6,887 nt of DNA from Pseudomonadota bacterium (GCA_022563215.1 JADFNT010000092.1:1-6887), one strand, 5' to 3'. Numbered from the stretch's first letter, positions 1 to 5,540 are shown. Notes: generated from the letters alone by a model not told the origin. Program-made: numbers and translations.

Positions 1-102
1 TCGTGCTTCATGGAGGTCCGGGGCGTGGCGGCGGCGGCAGCAGCGTATCTGCCACCCAATCGAGCACATACACCACAACACCAAGCGCTAATGGCCCGTT
101 AA
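1..102 (+). CDS. Possible C-terminal end of an upstream gene (partial)
   Basis: Reading frame 1 is open from the window edge to a TAA at 100-102. It would give a 33-residue C-terminus containing an alanine run and ending in QALMAR. It stops 12 bp before the next start, which suits a co-directional operon. Frame 2 is also open, to a TAA at 89-91, so the frame cannot be fixed from the window alone. No family is recognisable. Confidence 0.3.
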   Translation, partial: SCFMEVRGVAAAAAAYLPPNRAHTPQHQALMAR

Positions 103-114
103 AAGGTGGAATAG

Positions 115-369
115 ATGAGTATCTTGATCCTTACGGACACCAAGCCGATTACGGCCGATCGAGTCGAGCACCTGCCGAGCGATACGTCGCTCGTCTGCCC
201 CCAATGTGGGAGTAACCGACTCCAAGCGACGGCCCCCAAGGAGGTCTGGAAGAACGGCGCGCGGCAGCAGGACCGTTCGTGCTTGCCGTGCGGCCATCGC
301 TGGGTGACGGTGTTGCCGCCGAAGTTCCAAGCGGAATTGATACCCTTCACCACCACGCGCCGCGGCTAA
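115..369 (+). CDS. Small zinc-ribbon protein of unknown function
   Basis: This 84-residue protein has two CxxC knuckles, CPQC at residues 28-31 and CLPC at 56-59, separated by 24 residues. That spacing is typical of a zinc ribbon or treble-clef finger, and the second knuckle is followed by GHRW. The start is supported by an AAGGTGG ribosome binding site about 5 bp upstream. No signal peptide or membrane segment is visible, so it is probably cytoplasmic. It is followed 19 bp later by another small plus-strand gene, so the two are probably co-transcribed. Small zinc-ribbon proteins of this size are common in phages and genomic islands and often contact nucleic acid or other proteins, but the actual role is unknown. 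The gene reading is firm; the function is not. Confidence 0.72.
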   Translation: MSILILTDTKPITADRVEHLPSDTSLVCPQCGSNRLQATAPKEVWKNGARQQDRSCLPCGHRWVTVLPPKFQAELIPFTTTRRG

Positions 370-388
370 CGCGAGAAGGAGAAACGAC

Positions 389-634
389 ATGTCGAGATGG
401 TCGATCCACCTAGAGGACGACAAGTACGTCGTCCGAATGATGGCGCAGAGCACAAAGGAGATTGAGGACGCGCAAGACGGGCGTTCCTGGAAGGGCAAGA
501 AGGTCGGCAGTGGTTACGCTACGCGGGTAGCTGCGGCCGGTAAGATTCGCGACCTCATGGCCGCGGCGAAGAAGGAGGCGGCGATCGCCGCTGCCAAGGA
601 AGTCGCCGCCTTCTCGAACTTTCTGGTCCGATAG
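389..634 (+). CDS. Hypothetical 81-aa protein, lysine/alanine-rich C-terminus
   Basis: The gene starts at an ATG preceded by a very good ribosome binding site (GAAGGAG, about 7 bp upstream), 19 bp after the zinc-ribbon gene. The N-terminal half (SRWSIHLEDDKYVVRMM) looks like a small beta-rich domain. Residues 46-75 are alanine- and lysine-rich and should form one amphipathic helix. I recognise no family. Its last 121 bp lie antisense to the anomalous tail of the truncated dehydrogenase (514-1359 minus), so one of the two reading frames is not native there. The strong ribosome binding site and the operon-like spacing favour this gene as the real one in the overlap. Its own C-terminus could also be affected by the nearby rearrangement. 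Confidence 0.65.
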   Translation: MSRWSIHLEDDKYVVRMMAQSTKEIEDAQDGRSWKGKKVGSGYATRVAAAGKIRDLMAAAKKEAAIAAAKEVAAFSNFLVR

Positions 635-1359
635 TTGATCAGGCCGATTCGTCTGTGGATTTCGGCCAAACGCTGCGGCGAGAGCCGATACTCGTCCGGC
701 TTGGCGGCGATCAGGACGCCGTTTTTGCGCGCCAGGTCCAATTTCGCCTCGTCGAGGTCGAGGCCGATGACCTTCAACCCGGCGGCGCGGCAAAGCTGCC
801 CCATGATCTGGCCGACCAGGCCGAGCCCGACCACCATCACCGTCGCCCCCAATTGCTGGTTCGCCTGGCGCAGCCCGTGCATGGCGATGGCGCCGAGGGT
901 CACGTAGGCGGCGTCCTCGTCGGCGACGCCCTGGGGCACGGTTACGAACAGGTTGCCGGGGATGGCGGCGACCTCGGCGTGGTTGGCGTGGCCGGCGCCG
1001 GCGCACGCGACCCGGTCGCCGACGCCGACGCCTTCGACGCGGGAACCGACGGCCAGCACCTCGCCGACCAGCGAATAGCCCAGGGTTTTGGGTTCGGCGA
1101 TGACGTTCTGCACCGCCTTGTAGGCCGACCACAGGCCGTCGTTCTTGACCTTGCGCAGGACCCGGCGCACCAGGTCGGGCCGGGCCAGGGCCTTGCCGAC
1201 ATAGCCCTTCCTGGCCAGCCCGACGATGGCGCGGTCGGTGCCGGCGCTGATCAACGACGCCTGTGTCCTGACCAGGATGCCGTTATCGGGCACCGCCGGC
1301 TGCGGCGCATCGGCCAGGGAAACCTTGCCGGTCTTGAAATTCTGCACAACGATCTTCAT
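514..1359 (-). CDS. Truncated zinc-type (MDR) dehydrogenase with a foreign tail; probably a broken gene
   Basis: From the ATG at 1359, residues 1-214 match the medium-chain dehydrogenase/reductase layout. The N-terminal catalytic fold carries LISAGTDRAIV (36-46), YSLVGEV (95-101) and GDRVACAGAG (114-123). A Rossmann start follows, with GLGLVG (178-183) and an acidic strand end, GLDLDEAK (199-206). The SAGT motif and the KALARPDLVRRV segment are typical of alcohol-dehydrogenase-like and bi-domain oxidoreductases encoded in polysaccharide and secondary-metabolism loci. After ARKNG (210-214, near position 718) the expected rest of the Rossmann domain is absent. It is replaced by about 67 residues of unrelated, alanine-rich sequence ending at 514. 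Family members run to about 340 residues, or about 700 when bi-domain, so this product would be inactive. An in-frame ATG at 1374 is an alternative start. The MKIVV start at 1359 fits family N-termini better, although its ribosome binding site is weak. Confidence 0.7.
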   Translation of the reverse strand: MKIVVQNFKTGKVSLADAPQPAVPDNGILVRTQASLISAGTDRAIVGLARKGYVGKALARPDLVRRVLRKVKNDGLWSAYKAVQNVIAEPKTLGYSLVGEVLAVGSRVEGVGVGDRVACAGAGHANHAEVAAIPGNLFVTVPQGVADEDAAYVTLGAIAMHGLRQANQQLGATVMVVGLGLVGQIMGQLCRAAGLKVIGLDLDEAKLDLARKNGVLIAAKPDEYRLSPQRLAEIHRRIGLINYRTRKFEKAATSLAAAIAASFFAAAMRSRILPAAATRVA

Positions 1360-1394
1360 GGGCGGCCCATGCATCGGGGGGGATTGAGCGCCAC

Positions 1395-1423
1395 AAGGTA
1401 GGGAATTTGGCCCGATGAATCAA
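1395..1423 (-). promoter_or_regulatory. Candidate promoter of the truncated dehydrogenase
   Basis: On the minus strand, TTGATT (1418-1423) and TACCTT (1395-1400) are 17 bp apart, about 36 bp upstream of the ATG at 1359. A 9-bp direct repeat TAGGGAATT (1399-1407 and 1429-1437, plus strand) overlaps the region and could be a regulator site. The -10 box is a poor match, so this is tentative. Confidence 0.3.
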
Positions 1424-1453
1424 TGGGATAGGGAATTAGGCTCTGTCAGGGGC

Positions 1454-1484
1454 AAAAAAAGCCCGGGCAATCAGTTGAGCTTTT
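1454..1484 (-). terminator. Weak candidate terminator of hspQ, overlapping its 3' end
   Basis: On the minus strand, AAAAGCTC (from 1484) can pair with GGGCTTTT (to 1457) in eight pairs including one G-U, leaving further T residues to 1454. The stem includes the last codons of hspQ and the loop is 12 nt, so it is not a classic intrinsic terminator. Confidence 0.3.
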
Positions 1485-1800
1485 GCCGGGCGATGAAGCT
1501 TCCGTCCTCGGTGACGTCGAAATACTCGTCGAGGGCCGGATGATGGATGGGGTCGGTATCGTCGTCGGCTTCCAGGTTCTGTTCCGAGACATAGGCGATG
1601 TAGGGGGCCTTTTCCGGCGTTTCCGCGAACAGGTGGTAGAAGGGCTGGTCCTTGCGCGGACGGGCCTCCTCGGGGATGCTTTCGTACCAATCCTCGGTGT
1701 TGTCGAATTCCGCATCGACGTCGAAGACGACGCCGCGAAAACCGTAGATACGGTGACGCACCGGCATGCCGATACAGAACTTGGCGATCGGGTCAACCAT
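1471..1800 (-). CDS. hspQ: Heat shock protein HspQ (YccV-like, hemimethylated-DNA-binding family)
   Basis: This is a 109-residue cytoplasmic protein. In enterobacteria, HspQ was described as binding hemimethylated oriC DNA and later as a specificity-enhancing factor and substrate of the Lon protease. The family signature is clear: KFCIGMPVRHRIYGFRGVVFDVD (7-29), NTEDWYESIPEE (34-45), RPRKDQPFYHLF (47-58) and YIAYVSEQNL (67-76). These form the small beta-barrel typical of the family. The acidic extension DDDTDPIHHPAL (79-90) is typical of alphaproteobacterial members. The start chosen is the ATG before VDPIAKF. The frame stays open further upstream but that sequence is arginine/proline-rich and unlike HspQ. 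The ribosome binding site is weak (GGTGGTAG). I see no sigma-32-like promoter that I would defend. The gene stands alone on its strand, downstream of the 63-aa gene. Confidence 0.93.
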   Translation of the reverse strand: MVDPIAKFCIGMPVRHRIYGFRGVVFDVDAEFDNTEDWYESIPEEARPRKDQPFYHLFAETPEKAPYIAYVSEQNLEADDDTDPIHHPALDEYFDVTEDGSFIARQKLN

Positions 1801-1868
1801 GAATCCGAGTCTACCACCACCCGGCGGGACCGCAAGCCCAAGGCAAGAAAAGCCTGGAAATCGGCGCC

Positions 1869-1899
1869 AAAAAGCGCCCGTCGCCGATGGCGGCGGGGG
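1869..1899 (-). terminator. Probable terminator of the 63-aa gene
   Basis: On the minus strand a GC hairpin (CCCGCCGCC, loop ATC, GGCGACGGG; one C-A mismatch; plus positions 1877-1897) is followed by GCGC and a run of five T (1869-1873). It lies about 70 bp after the stop of the 63-aa gene and before hspQ, so it would separate the two. Confidence 0.45.
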
Positions 1900-1926
1900 G
1901 CCAAGGACGATTAATCGGCCAGACGC

Positions 1927-1967
1927 GATTCTTGCGGAAAAATCTACGCCGGGATTCTTGCGGAAAA
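1927..1967. repeat. 15-bp direct repeat with a 26-bp period
   Basis: GATTCTTGCGGAAAA occurs exactly at 1927-1941 and again at 1953-1967, a centre-to-centre distance of 26 bp. The second copy ends 2 bp before the stop codon of the 63-aa gene. The pair lies 127-167 bp upstream of hspQ, so it could be a regulator site or simply a local duplication. Confidence 0.75.
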
Positions 1968-1969
1968 GC

Positions 1970-2161
1970 TTAAGCCGCGGCGCGCAACCGCTGTTCCGGT
2001 CTTCCCTTGGCCAGCCACCGGGGGGTCTCGGCGTCGAGATAAGTCTCCTTCTCCATCGCCGAGCCGAACAGCGCATCCGGCACGTCGCAGTGATATTGAA
2101 GAAAATAACGGCGCACTTCCTCGGCCGTGGCCCTTCGGGGCTCGTATTTCCTGATGATCAT
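1970..2161 (-). CDS. Hypothetical 63-aa protein
   Basis: The protein starts MIIRKYEPRRATAEEVRRYF and continues with a patch LQYHCDVPDALFGSAM (21-36), then a basic C-terminus. The ATG at 2161 follows an AAGGG ribosome binding site about 9 bp upstream. An in-frame GTG at 2185 would add eight residues but has no such site. The protein is compact, charged and without a signal peptide or transmembrane segment, so it is probably cytoplasmic and helical. I do not recognise a family. The single cysteine with neighbouring histidine (H24, C25) is notable, but too little to assign metal binding. It precedes hspQ on the same strand with a likely terminator between them, so co-transcription is doubtful. 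Confidence 0.68.
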   Translation of the reverse strand: MIIRKYEPRRATAEEVRRYFLQYHCDVPDALFGSAMEKETYLDAETPRWLAKGRPEQRLRAAA

Positions 2162-2295
2162 TGATCCAACCCTTATCCACTCCACTGGTTGTTCCAGTTT
2201 CGGTTGAAAGGGTTAAATGAATCTGAATCAAAACGGGTTATTCGTTGCGGGGGCGTAAAGACTTGCGCTTTCCGCCCTTCCCCCCCGGCCTGGGC

Positions 2296-2322
2296 AAAAA
2301 AAAGGGACCGTTTCCGGCCCCT
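2296..2322 (-). terminator. Rho-independent terminator of the cupin/GST/flavoprotein operon
   Basis: On the minus strand AGGGGCCG, a GAAA tetraloop and CGGTCCCT form an 8-bp stem with one G-U pair, followed directly by eight T (2296-2303). It lies 31 bp after the cupin stop codon and ends the minus-strand operon. Confidence 0.87.
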
Positions 2323-2352
2323 AGGTATAATCCAGAAAGGGAAGCCGCCCGG

Positions 2353-3021
2353 TTAATCCCCGACGGCGGGATACAGATGCCCGGTCTTGACAAAGATGGT
2401 GCATCCCTCGGTGCTGAACGGCGTATGGACGCTGCCGGCGGGGTTGCGGATCCACGTTCCCTTCGGATAGCGCCCGTGCTCATCCTCGAAAACGCCGTCG
2501 AGAACCAGGATTTCCTCGCCGCCGGGGTGGGCATGGCGGGTAAATTCGGTTCCCGGGGCCCACTTCACCAGGGCAACGTGTTCGGGGCCGCGCTCATGCA
2601 GCGGCATCACCGATAGCCCCTCGGCCGGGCCCGGCAGCCACTTGGCCTTGTTGGTGTCGATGCGGACATATTCCTGGTCGTCCGGGTCCATCTGCCATAG
2701 CTTGACGAATATCGTCGTCCCGTCCTTGCTGTGGGGGCGGTGCTCGGACCCGACCGGGTTGCGCACGTACATGCCGGGGCCGAAGTCTCCGTATTGGTCC
2801 GAGAAAACGCCGTCGAGGACGATGAATTCCTCGCCGCCGGCGTGCACGTGTGACCTGAAATAACTGTCCGGCGCGTAACGGACAATGGTCGACGCCCGCC
2901 CGGATTCGGCGCCGTCGCGTTCAAGCATGCGGCGCTGAACCCCGGGAAGGGGTGAATCGACCCAGTCCAATTGCTCCGAGTGGACGACGGCGCGTTGATT
3001 TAGGTCTGCGTGGATCTTCAT
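2353..3021 (-). CDS. ChrR-like bicupin protein
   Basis: This 222-residue protein is made of two successive cupin domains of the ChrR type (cupin_7-like). Domain 1 has HVHAGGEEFIVLDGVF (58-73) with later H94. Domain 2 has HAHPGGEEILVLDGVF (163-178) with later H199. In each, HxH + E + H is the expected metal-binding set. The two halves are clear internal repeats, including the RNP(V/A)GS(E/V)H strand. ChrR of Rhodobacter is an anti-sigma factor with one cupin domain behind a zinc-binding N-terminal domain. That domain is absent here, so anti-sigma activity is unlikely; a metal-dependent sensor or small-molecule enzyme (for example a dioxygenase-like role) is more plausible. It is the last gene of the operon, 27 bp after the GST stop. 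The start is supported by a GGAATGGAA ribosome binding site. The family call is firm; the substrate is unknown. Confidence 0.9.
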   Translation of the reverse strand: MKIHADLNQRAVVHSEQLDWVDSPLPGVQRRMLERDGAESGRASTIVRYAPDSYFRSHVHAGGEEFIVLDGVFSDQYGDFGPGMYVRNPVGSEHRPHSKDGTTIFVKLWQMDPDDQEYVRIDTNKAKWLPGPAEGLSVMPLHERGPEHVALVKWAPGTEFTRHAHPGGEEILVLDGVFEDEHGRYPKGTWIRNPAGSVHTPFSTEGCTIFVKTGHLYPAVGD

Positions 3022-3048
3022 AATTCCATTCCGGTCTTGGCGGCGGCG

Positions 3049-3663
3049 TTAAGCGGCCGCGCTTGGGCGGCTGGACACGGCGTCGTACCAGCGCTTCAGG
3101 TGGGTGAGGTCATCGGGCACCGCGATATCGACGAAGGCGGCGTAATCGACGGCGCAAAGGGCCGTGATGTCGGCGATGGAAAACTTATCACCGGCAATGA
3201 ACGCCCTGCCCTCAAGGTGCTTATCCAGCTTCCTCATGCCGGCGATGGCGAGGTCCCGGTTCTTCCTGCCCCAGTCCTTATACTGATAGGGTTCGAGGTC
3301 GCCGAAACCTTCGGTGCCTTGATGGTAATAGGTGGCGACGGCCTCGAAGATCGAGCTTTCCACCCGCCGCTGCCACATCTCTATCAGGGCCTTTTCCTCC
3401 GGCGTCTCGCCCATCAGTTTGGGGCCGGGGTAGCGCTCCTCGAAGTACCGGGAAATGGCAACCGTTTCGCTGAGACACGTGCCGTCGTCGAACTCCAGAA
3501 TGGGGACCCCGGCGTAGGGATTCTTGGCCAGGTAGTTGTCGTTGCGGTGTTCCCCTTCGGGGACATCGATCTGTTCGAAGTCGATGCCGGTGATCCCCTT
3601 TTCGGCCAGGAAAATCCGCACCCGGCGGGGATTGGGGAAATCGTGATATTCATAAATTTTCAT
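3049..3663 (-). CDS. Glutathione S-transferase family protein
   Basis: This 204-residue cytosolic enzyme has the two-domain GST plan. Residues 1-80 form the thioredoxin-like domain: PNPRRVRIFLAEKGI (10-24), the cis-proline segment VPILEFDDG (53-61) and the glutathione-contacting LSETVAISRYFE (64-75). The helical C-terminal domain carries the folding motif AGDKFSIADITAL (157-169) with its SxxD capping box. The family conjugates glutathione to electrophiles or reduces peroxides and disulfides. The start at 3663 fits both the family N-terminus (MKIYEYHD) and a GGAGAA ribosome binding site; the longer open frame upstream is arginine/proline-rich and not GST-like. The usual Ser/Cys/Tyr catalytic residue near the start is not obvious (FPNPRR), so reactivity cannot be inferred. 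It sits between the flavoprotein and the cupin gene in a presumed TetR-controlled operon, which suggests a detoxification role. Confidence 0.94.
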   Translation of the reverse strand: MKIYEYHDFPNPRRVRIFLAEKGITGIDFEQIDVPEGEHRNDNYLAKNPYAGVPILEFDDGTCLSETVAISRYFEERYPGPKLMGETPEEKALIEMWQRRVESSIFEAVATYYHQGTEGFGDLEPYQYKDWGRKNRDLAIAGMRKLDKHLEGRAFIAGDKFSIADITALCAVDYAAFVDIAVPDDLTHLKRWYDAVSSRPSAAA

Positions 3664-3685
3664 CGAAAAGTTCTCCGTGGTTGAT

Positions 3686-3705
3686 CCCCCGGCCATTGCC
3701 GGGGG
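3686..3705 (-). other. Strong intercistronic hairpin between the flavoprotein and GST genes
   Basis: CCCCCGGC, a four-base loop and GCCGGGGG form a perfect 8-bp stem in the 65-bp gap between two operon genes. No T run follows on the minus strand, so it is more likely an mRNA-stabilising or processing element than a terminator. Confidence 0.5.
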
Positions 3706-3728
3706 GTGGGGTGAGGTTAAACAGAGGG

Positions 3729-4364
3729 TTAGGGGGCCGATGGTTGCTGGCCGGAAACCAGGGCGTCCCTTTTGATTTCCAGGGCGGCTTCCAGCTCCGC
3801 AATGCGCTGATTGAGGGGGGCGGTGATTTCGGCCACCTGGGCTTCGGTGAACCGGGGCGTGATGTGTTGCGGGCAGTTGACGTCCCAGGCGGCGATCTCG
3901 AAGACCACGGCCTGTTCGGGAACGCCGTCGTAATCCGCGTCGGTGAGGCGGGCCAGAAGATCGGCATCGTCGTCGACGACCCGGGCGCGGCCCCAAATCT
4001 TGATGCGGCGCCGGTTCGGGTAATCCATCAGGAAGAGGTAGGCCTTGTCGTTTTCTTCCAGGTTGCCGGCGGAGATGTATTGACGGTTGCCGCGGAAATC
4101 GGCGAAGGCCAGCGTCTTGTCGTCGATGACTTTCAGGAACCCCGGCTTGCCGCCCCGGTGCTGGATGTAGGGCTGACCGTCGGCATTGGCGGTGCCCAGG
4201 TAAAATGAATCGCGCTCGCCGATGAATTGCGCCAGCTCTTCGGTGATGGTGTCTTTCCACCCGGCCTTCTCTTCCATCCGGGCATAGCCTTTGCGTGAAC
4301 CCTTGGTCTCCTGCAAACGCTTCACCGTCGGGGTGAAGGCGACGTCGCTGATAAATTTGGTCAT
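3729..4364 (-). CDS. Pyridoxamine 5'-phosphate oxidase-related FMN-binding protein
   Basis: The 211-residue protein has a split-barrel flavin-binding fold. Recognisable parts are RDSFYLGTANADGQPYIQHR (51-70), the core strand LAFADFRGNRQYISAGNL (85-102), RRRIKIWGRARVV (118-130) and the C-terminal signature WDVNCPQHI (160-168). The PQHI ending is typical of the large uncharacterised branch of pyridoxamine-phosphate-oxidase-like proteins, not of PdxH itself, so vitamin B6 synthesis is unlikely. Members bind FMN or F420 and often act as general reductases or oxidases. Residues 180-205 form a heptad-patterned helix that may be a coiled coil. The start is supported by AAAGGAG about 6 bp upstream. 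It is the second gene of the TetR-divergent operon, 81 bp after the small exported protein and across a 14-bp tandem repeat. Redox metabolism of a xenobiotic is a reasonable inference. Confidence 0.92.
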   Translation of the reverse strand: MTKFISDVAFTPTVKRLQETKGSRKGYARMEEKAGWKDTITEELAQFIGERDSFYLGTANADGQPYIQHRGGKPGFLKVIDDKTLAFADFRGNRQYISAGNLEENDKAYLFLMDYPNRRRIKIWGRARVVDDDADLLARLTDADYDGVPEQAVVFEIAAWDVNCPQHITPRFTEAQVAEITAPLNQRIAELEAALEIKRDALVSGQQPSAP

Positions 4365-4381
4365 CGCGTGGCTCCTTTGTT

Positions 4382-4451
4382 CCCGTTCATCAGGGCCCGT
4401 TCGTCAGGGCCCGTTCGTCAGGGCCCGTTCGTCAGGGCCCGTTCGTCAGGG
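4382..4451. repeat. Tandem repeat, five copies of a 14-bp unit
   Basis: CCCGTTCGTCAGGG is repeated five times without spacers (4382, 4396, 4410, 4424, 4438). The last four copies are identical and the first has one change (CAT for CGT). The junctions create GGGCCC palindromes every 14 bp. The array fills most of the gap between the flavoprotein gene and the upstream small gene, and the stop codon of the small gene (TGA, 4446-4448 minus) lies in the last copy. Because 14 is not a multiple of three, translation through the array would shift frame. Confidence 0.95.
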
Positions 4452-4649
4452 AATGATGTTTTCTTCCCGCAGGTGGAGGATCTCGGTTTCGAGGACGTAA
4501 GGTTGGGCCTGGATTTGGTCAGGGGCGGCGGCTGCCTGCCGCGGCCGGCTTCCGGCGTCATCGCCGATGGCCGGAACCGGATCCAGGGCGCCAAACAGGG
4601 CGAGGACCGCGTAAATCGCAGTGGCGGCGGCGATCTGTCGGGTGTACAT
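4446..4649 (-). CDS. Small exported or membrane-anchored protein, unknown function
   Basis: This 67-residue protein starts MYTRQIAAATAIYAVLALFG, a positively charged N-terminus and hydrophobic core that fit a signal peptide or signal anchor over residues 1-28. The segment ALDPVPAIG could hold a cleavage site. The mature part (about 39 residues) is alanine/glutamine-rich, then acidic (VLETEILHLREENIIP). The ATG at 4649 has a GGGAG ribosome binding site 10 bp upstream and lies about 40 bp downstream of a near-consensus promoter, so it is the first gene of the operon. The open frame continues upstream to 4718 but crosses the promoter, so that start is rejected. Its stop codon falls in a 14-bp tandem repeat. 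No family is recognised; it may act in the periplasm or inner membrane. Confidence 0.65.
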   Translation of the reverse strand: MYTRQIAAATAIYAVLALFGALDPVPAIGDDAGSRPRQAAAAPDQIQAQPYVLETEILHLREENIIP

Positions 4650-4689
4650 GATCTTGTTTCTCCCTAATCGGGGTTGTTTGATGGCGTCA

Positions 4690-4718
4690 TTAATAGACAG
4701 ACCTGTCTGTATTGTCAA
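4690..4718 (-). promoter_or_regulatory. Operon promoter with a TetR-type operator in the spacer
   Basis: On the minus strand a perfect TTGACA (4713-4718) is followed after exactly 17 bp by TATTAA (4690-4695). A dyad AGACAG-AC-CTGTCT (4695-4708), extending imperfectly to 4693-4710, fills the spacer. A bound dimer would block RNA polymerase. The adjacent divergent tetR gene makes its product the obvious ligand of the site. The promoter lies about 40 bp before the first operon gene. Confidence 0.82.
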
Positions 4719-4844
4719 CGGAAAAATATCCGGGGCTGTAAAAAATCCGCCAAGCGGGAATTATTATATTGTTTTATAAAGGTAAAAAGTCGTCATAAAA
4801 AAGATAATAGAGCCCTTAAGAAGCTTTCCGGTGGACGAAAAATG

Positions 4845-4873
4845 TTGCCTTATTGGTTAAGTTTGACTATTTT
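4845..4873 (+). promoter_or_regulatory. Candidate tetR promoter
   Basis: TTGCCT (4845-4850) and TATTTT (4868-4873) are 17 bp apart on the plus strand, about 43 bp before the tetR ATG. They sit in the AT-rich part of the divergent intergenic region, and the second operator-like site follows directly. The boxes are moderate matches. Confidence 0.35.
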
Positions 4874-4877
4874 AAAT

Positions 4878-4894
4878 GACAGACTGGTTTGTAT
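4878..4894 (+). promoter_or_regulatory. Second, degenerate TetR operator in front of tetR
   Basis: The 17-mer here agrees with 4696-4712 in the main operator at 14 of 17 positions, in the same orientation. It contains ACAGAC-TG-GTTTGT, a dyad with five of six pairs. Its place between the presumed tetR promoter and the ATG at 4916 fits negative autoregulation at lower affinity. Confidence 0.5.
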
Positions 4895-4915
4895 ATTTTG
4901 AACGGGAAACCCGCC

Positions 4916-5479
4916 ATGGCCTCTACCAAACGCGACCACCTGGTTGAAACCGCGCTCGATCTTTTCTGCCGCGACGGCTTCCACGCCACCGGCATCGACA
5001 AGATCCTGGCCGCCTCCGGGGTCGCCAAGATGACGCTGTACAAGCATTTCAAGTCCAAGGATGAATTGATCCTGGCGGCGCTGCACCGGCGCGACGAAAC
5101 GTTCCGCAACGGCTTCATGCGTGATATCGAACGCCTGGCCAAGACTCCCCGCCAACGGCTGTTGGCGATCTTCGACGTCCTCGAACAATGGTTTCACGGG
5201 CGGAAATTCACCGGTTGTACGTTCATCAACGCCTCGGCCGAGTTCGCCTCCCCGGACGATCCCATCCACGCCGCCGCCGCCGAACACAAGCGCCTGGTTT
5301 TGGCCTACCTGGTCGAACTGACGACCGCCGCCAAAGCCAAGGACCCGGACGCCCTGGCCCAGGGGTTGATGCTGCTGATGGAAGGCGCCATCGTCATGGC
5401 TTACGTCGCCGGACAAGGCGACGCCGCCGCCGAAGCCAGGAAAACGGCGAAAATTCTGCTCGCCGACGCCGGCCTCTGA
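4916..5479 (+). CDS. TetR/AcrR-family transcriptional repressor
   Basis: This 187-residue protein is a one-component regulator: an N-terminal DNA-binding three-helix bundle and a C-terminal dimerising, ligand-binding domain. The N-terminal pattern is complete: ALDLFCRDGFHATGIDKI (13-30), then the helix-turn-helix ILAASGVAKMTLYKHFKSKDEL (30-51). The C-terminal part has GCTFINASAEF (100-110) and a later EHKR, typical of one TetR subgroup whose members often control small operons of oxidoreductases. The start at 4916 has a modest GGGAA ribosome binding site; an upstream TTG at 4889 would overlap the operator-like site and is rejected. The gene diverges from the flavoprotein/GST/cupin operon, and palindromes lie in both promoter regions, so it is probably the repressor of both units. 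The ligand is unknown; an electrophile or quinone-like compound would match the enzymes. Confidence 0.94.
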   Translation: MASTKRDHLVETALDLFCRDGFHATGIDKILAASGVAKMTLYKHFKSKDELILAALHRRDETFRNGFMRDIERLAKTPRQRLLAIFDVLEQWFHGRKFTGCTFINASAEFASPDDPIHAAAAEHKRLVLAYLVELTTAAKAKDPDALAQGLMLLMEGAIVMAYVAGQGDAAAEARKTAKILLADAGL

Positions 5480-5540
5480 GCCGCCGCGGCAGCCTTTCCG
5501 CCCCCCGCCCCGGCAAGCCGCGACAGGGACTTAAAAAAAA

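Noticed and set aside
655..1401. A 248-codon plus-strand open frame opposite the dehydrogenase
   Set aside because: It is the GC-driven antisense of the dehydrogenase. The protein is rich in G, D, H and R without domain patterns, while the minus strand shows clear SAGT and GLGLVG motifs.
1801..2076. An upstream extension of hspQ by 92 codons
   Set aside because: The extension is arginine/proline-rich and overlaps the 63-aa gene and its terminator. HspQ homologues start close to the ATG at 1800.
3010..3684. A 224-codon plus-strand open frame opposite the GST gene
   Set aside because: It is an antisense shadow; the minus strand carries an unambiguous full-length GST with ribosome binding site.
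3681..4208. A 175-codon plus-strand open frame opposite the flavoprotein gene
   Set aside because: It is the antisense of a recognisable FMN-binding protein and has low-complexity composition.
4382..4451. The five-copy repeat as a CRISPR array
   Set aside because: Units are 14 bp and contiguous without spacers, and no cas genes are nearby.
4850..5416. A 188-codon minus-strand open frame opposite tetR
   Set aside because: It is the antisense of a clear TetR protein; it is glycine/valine/glutamine-rich with no family signal.
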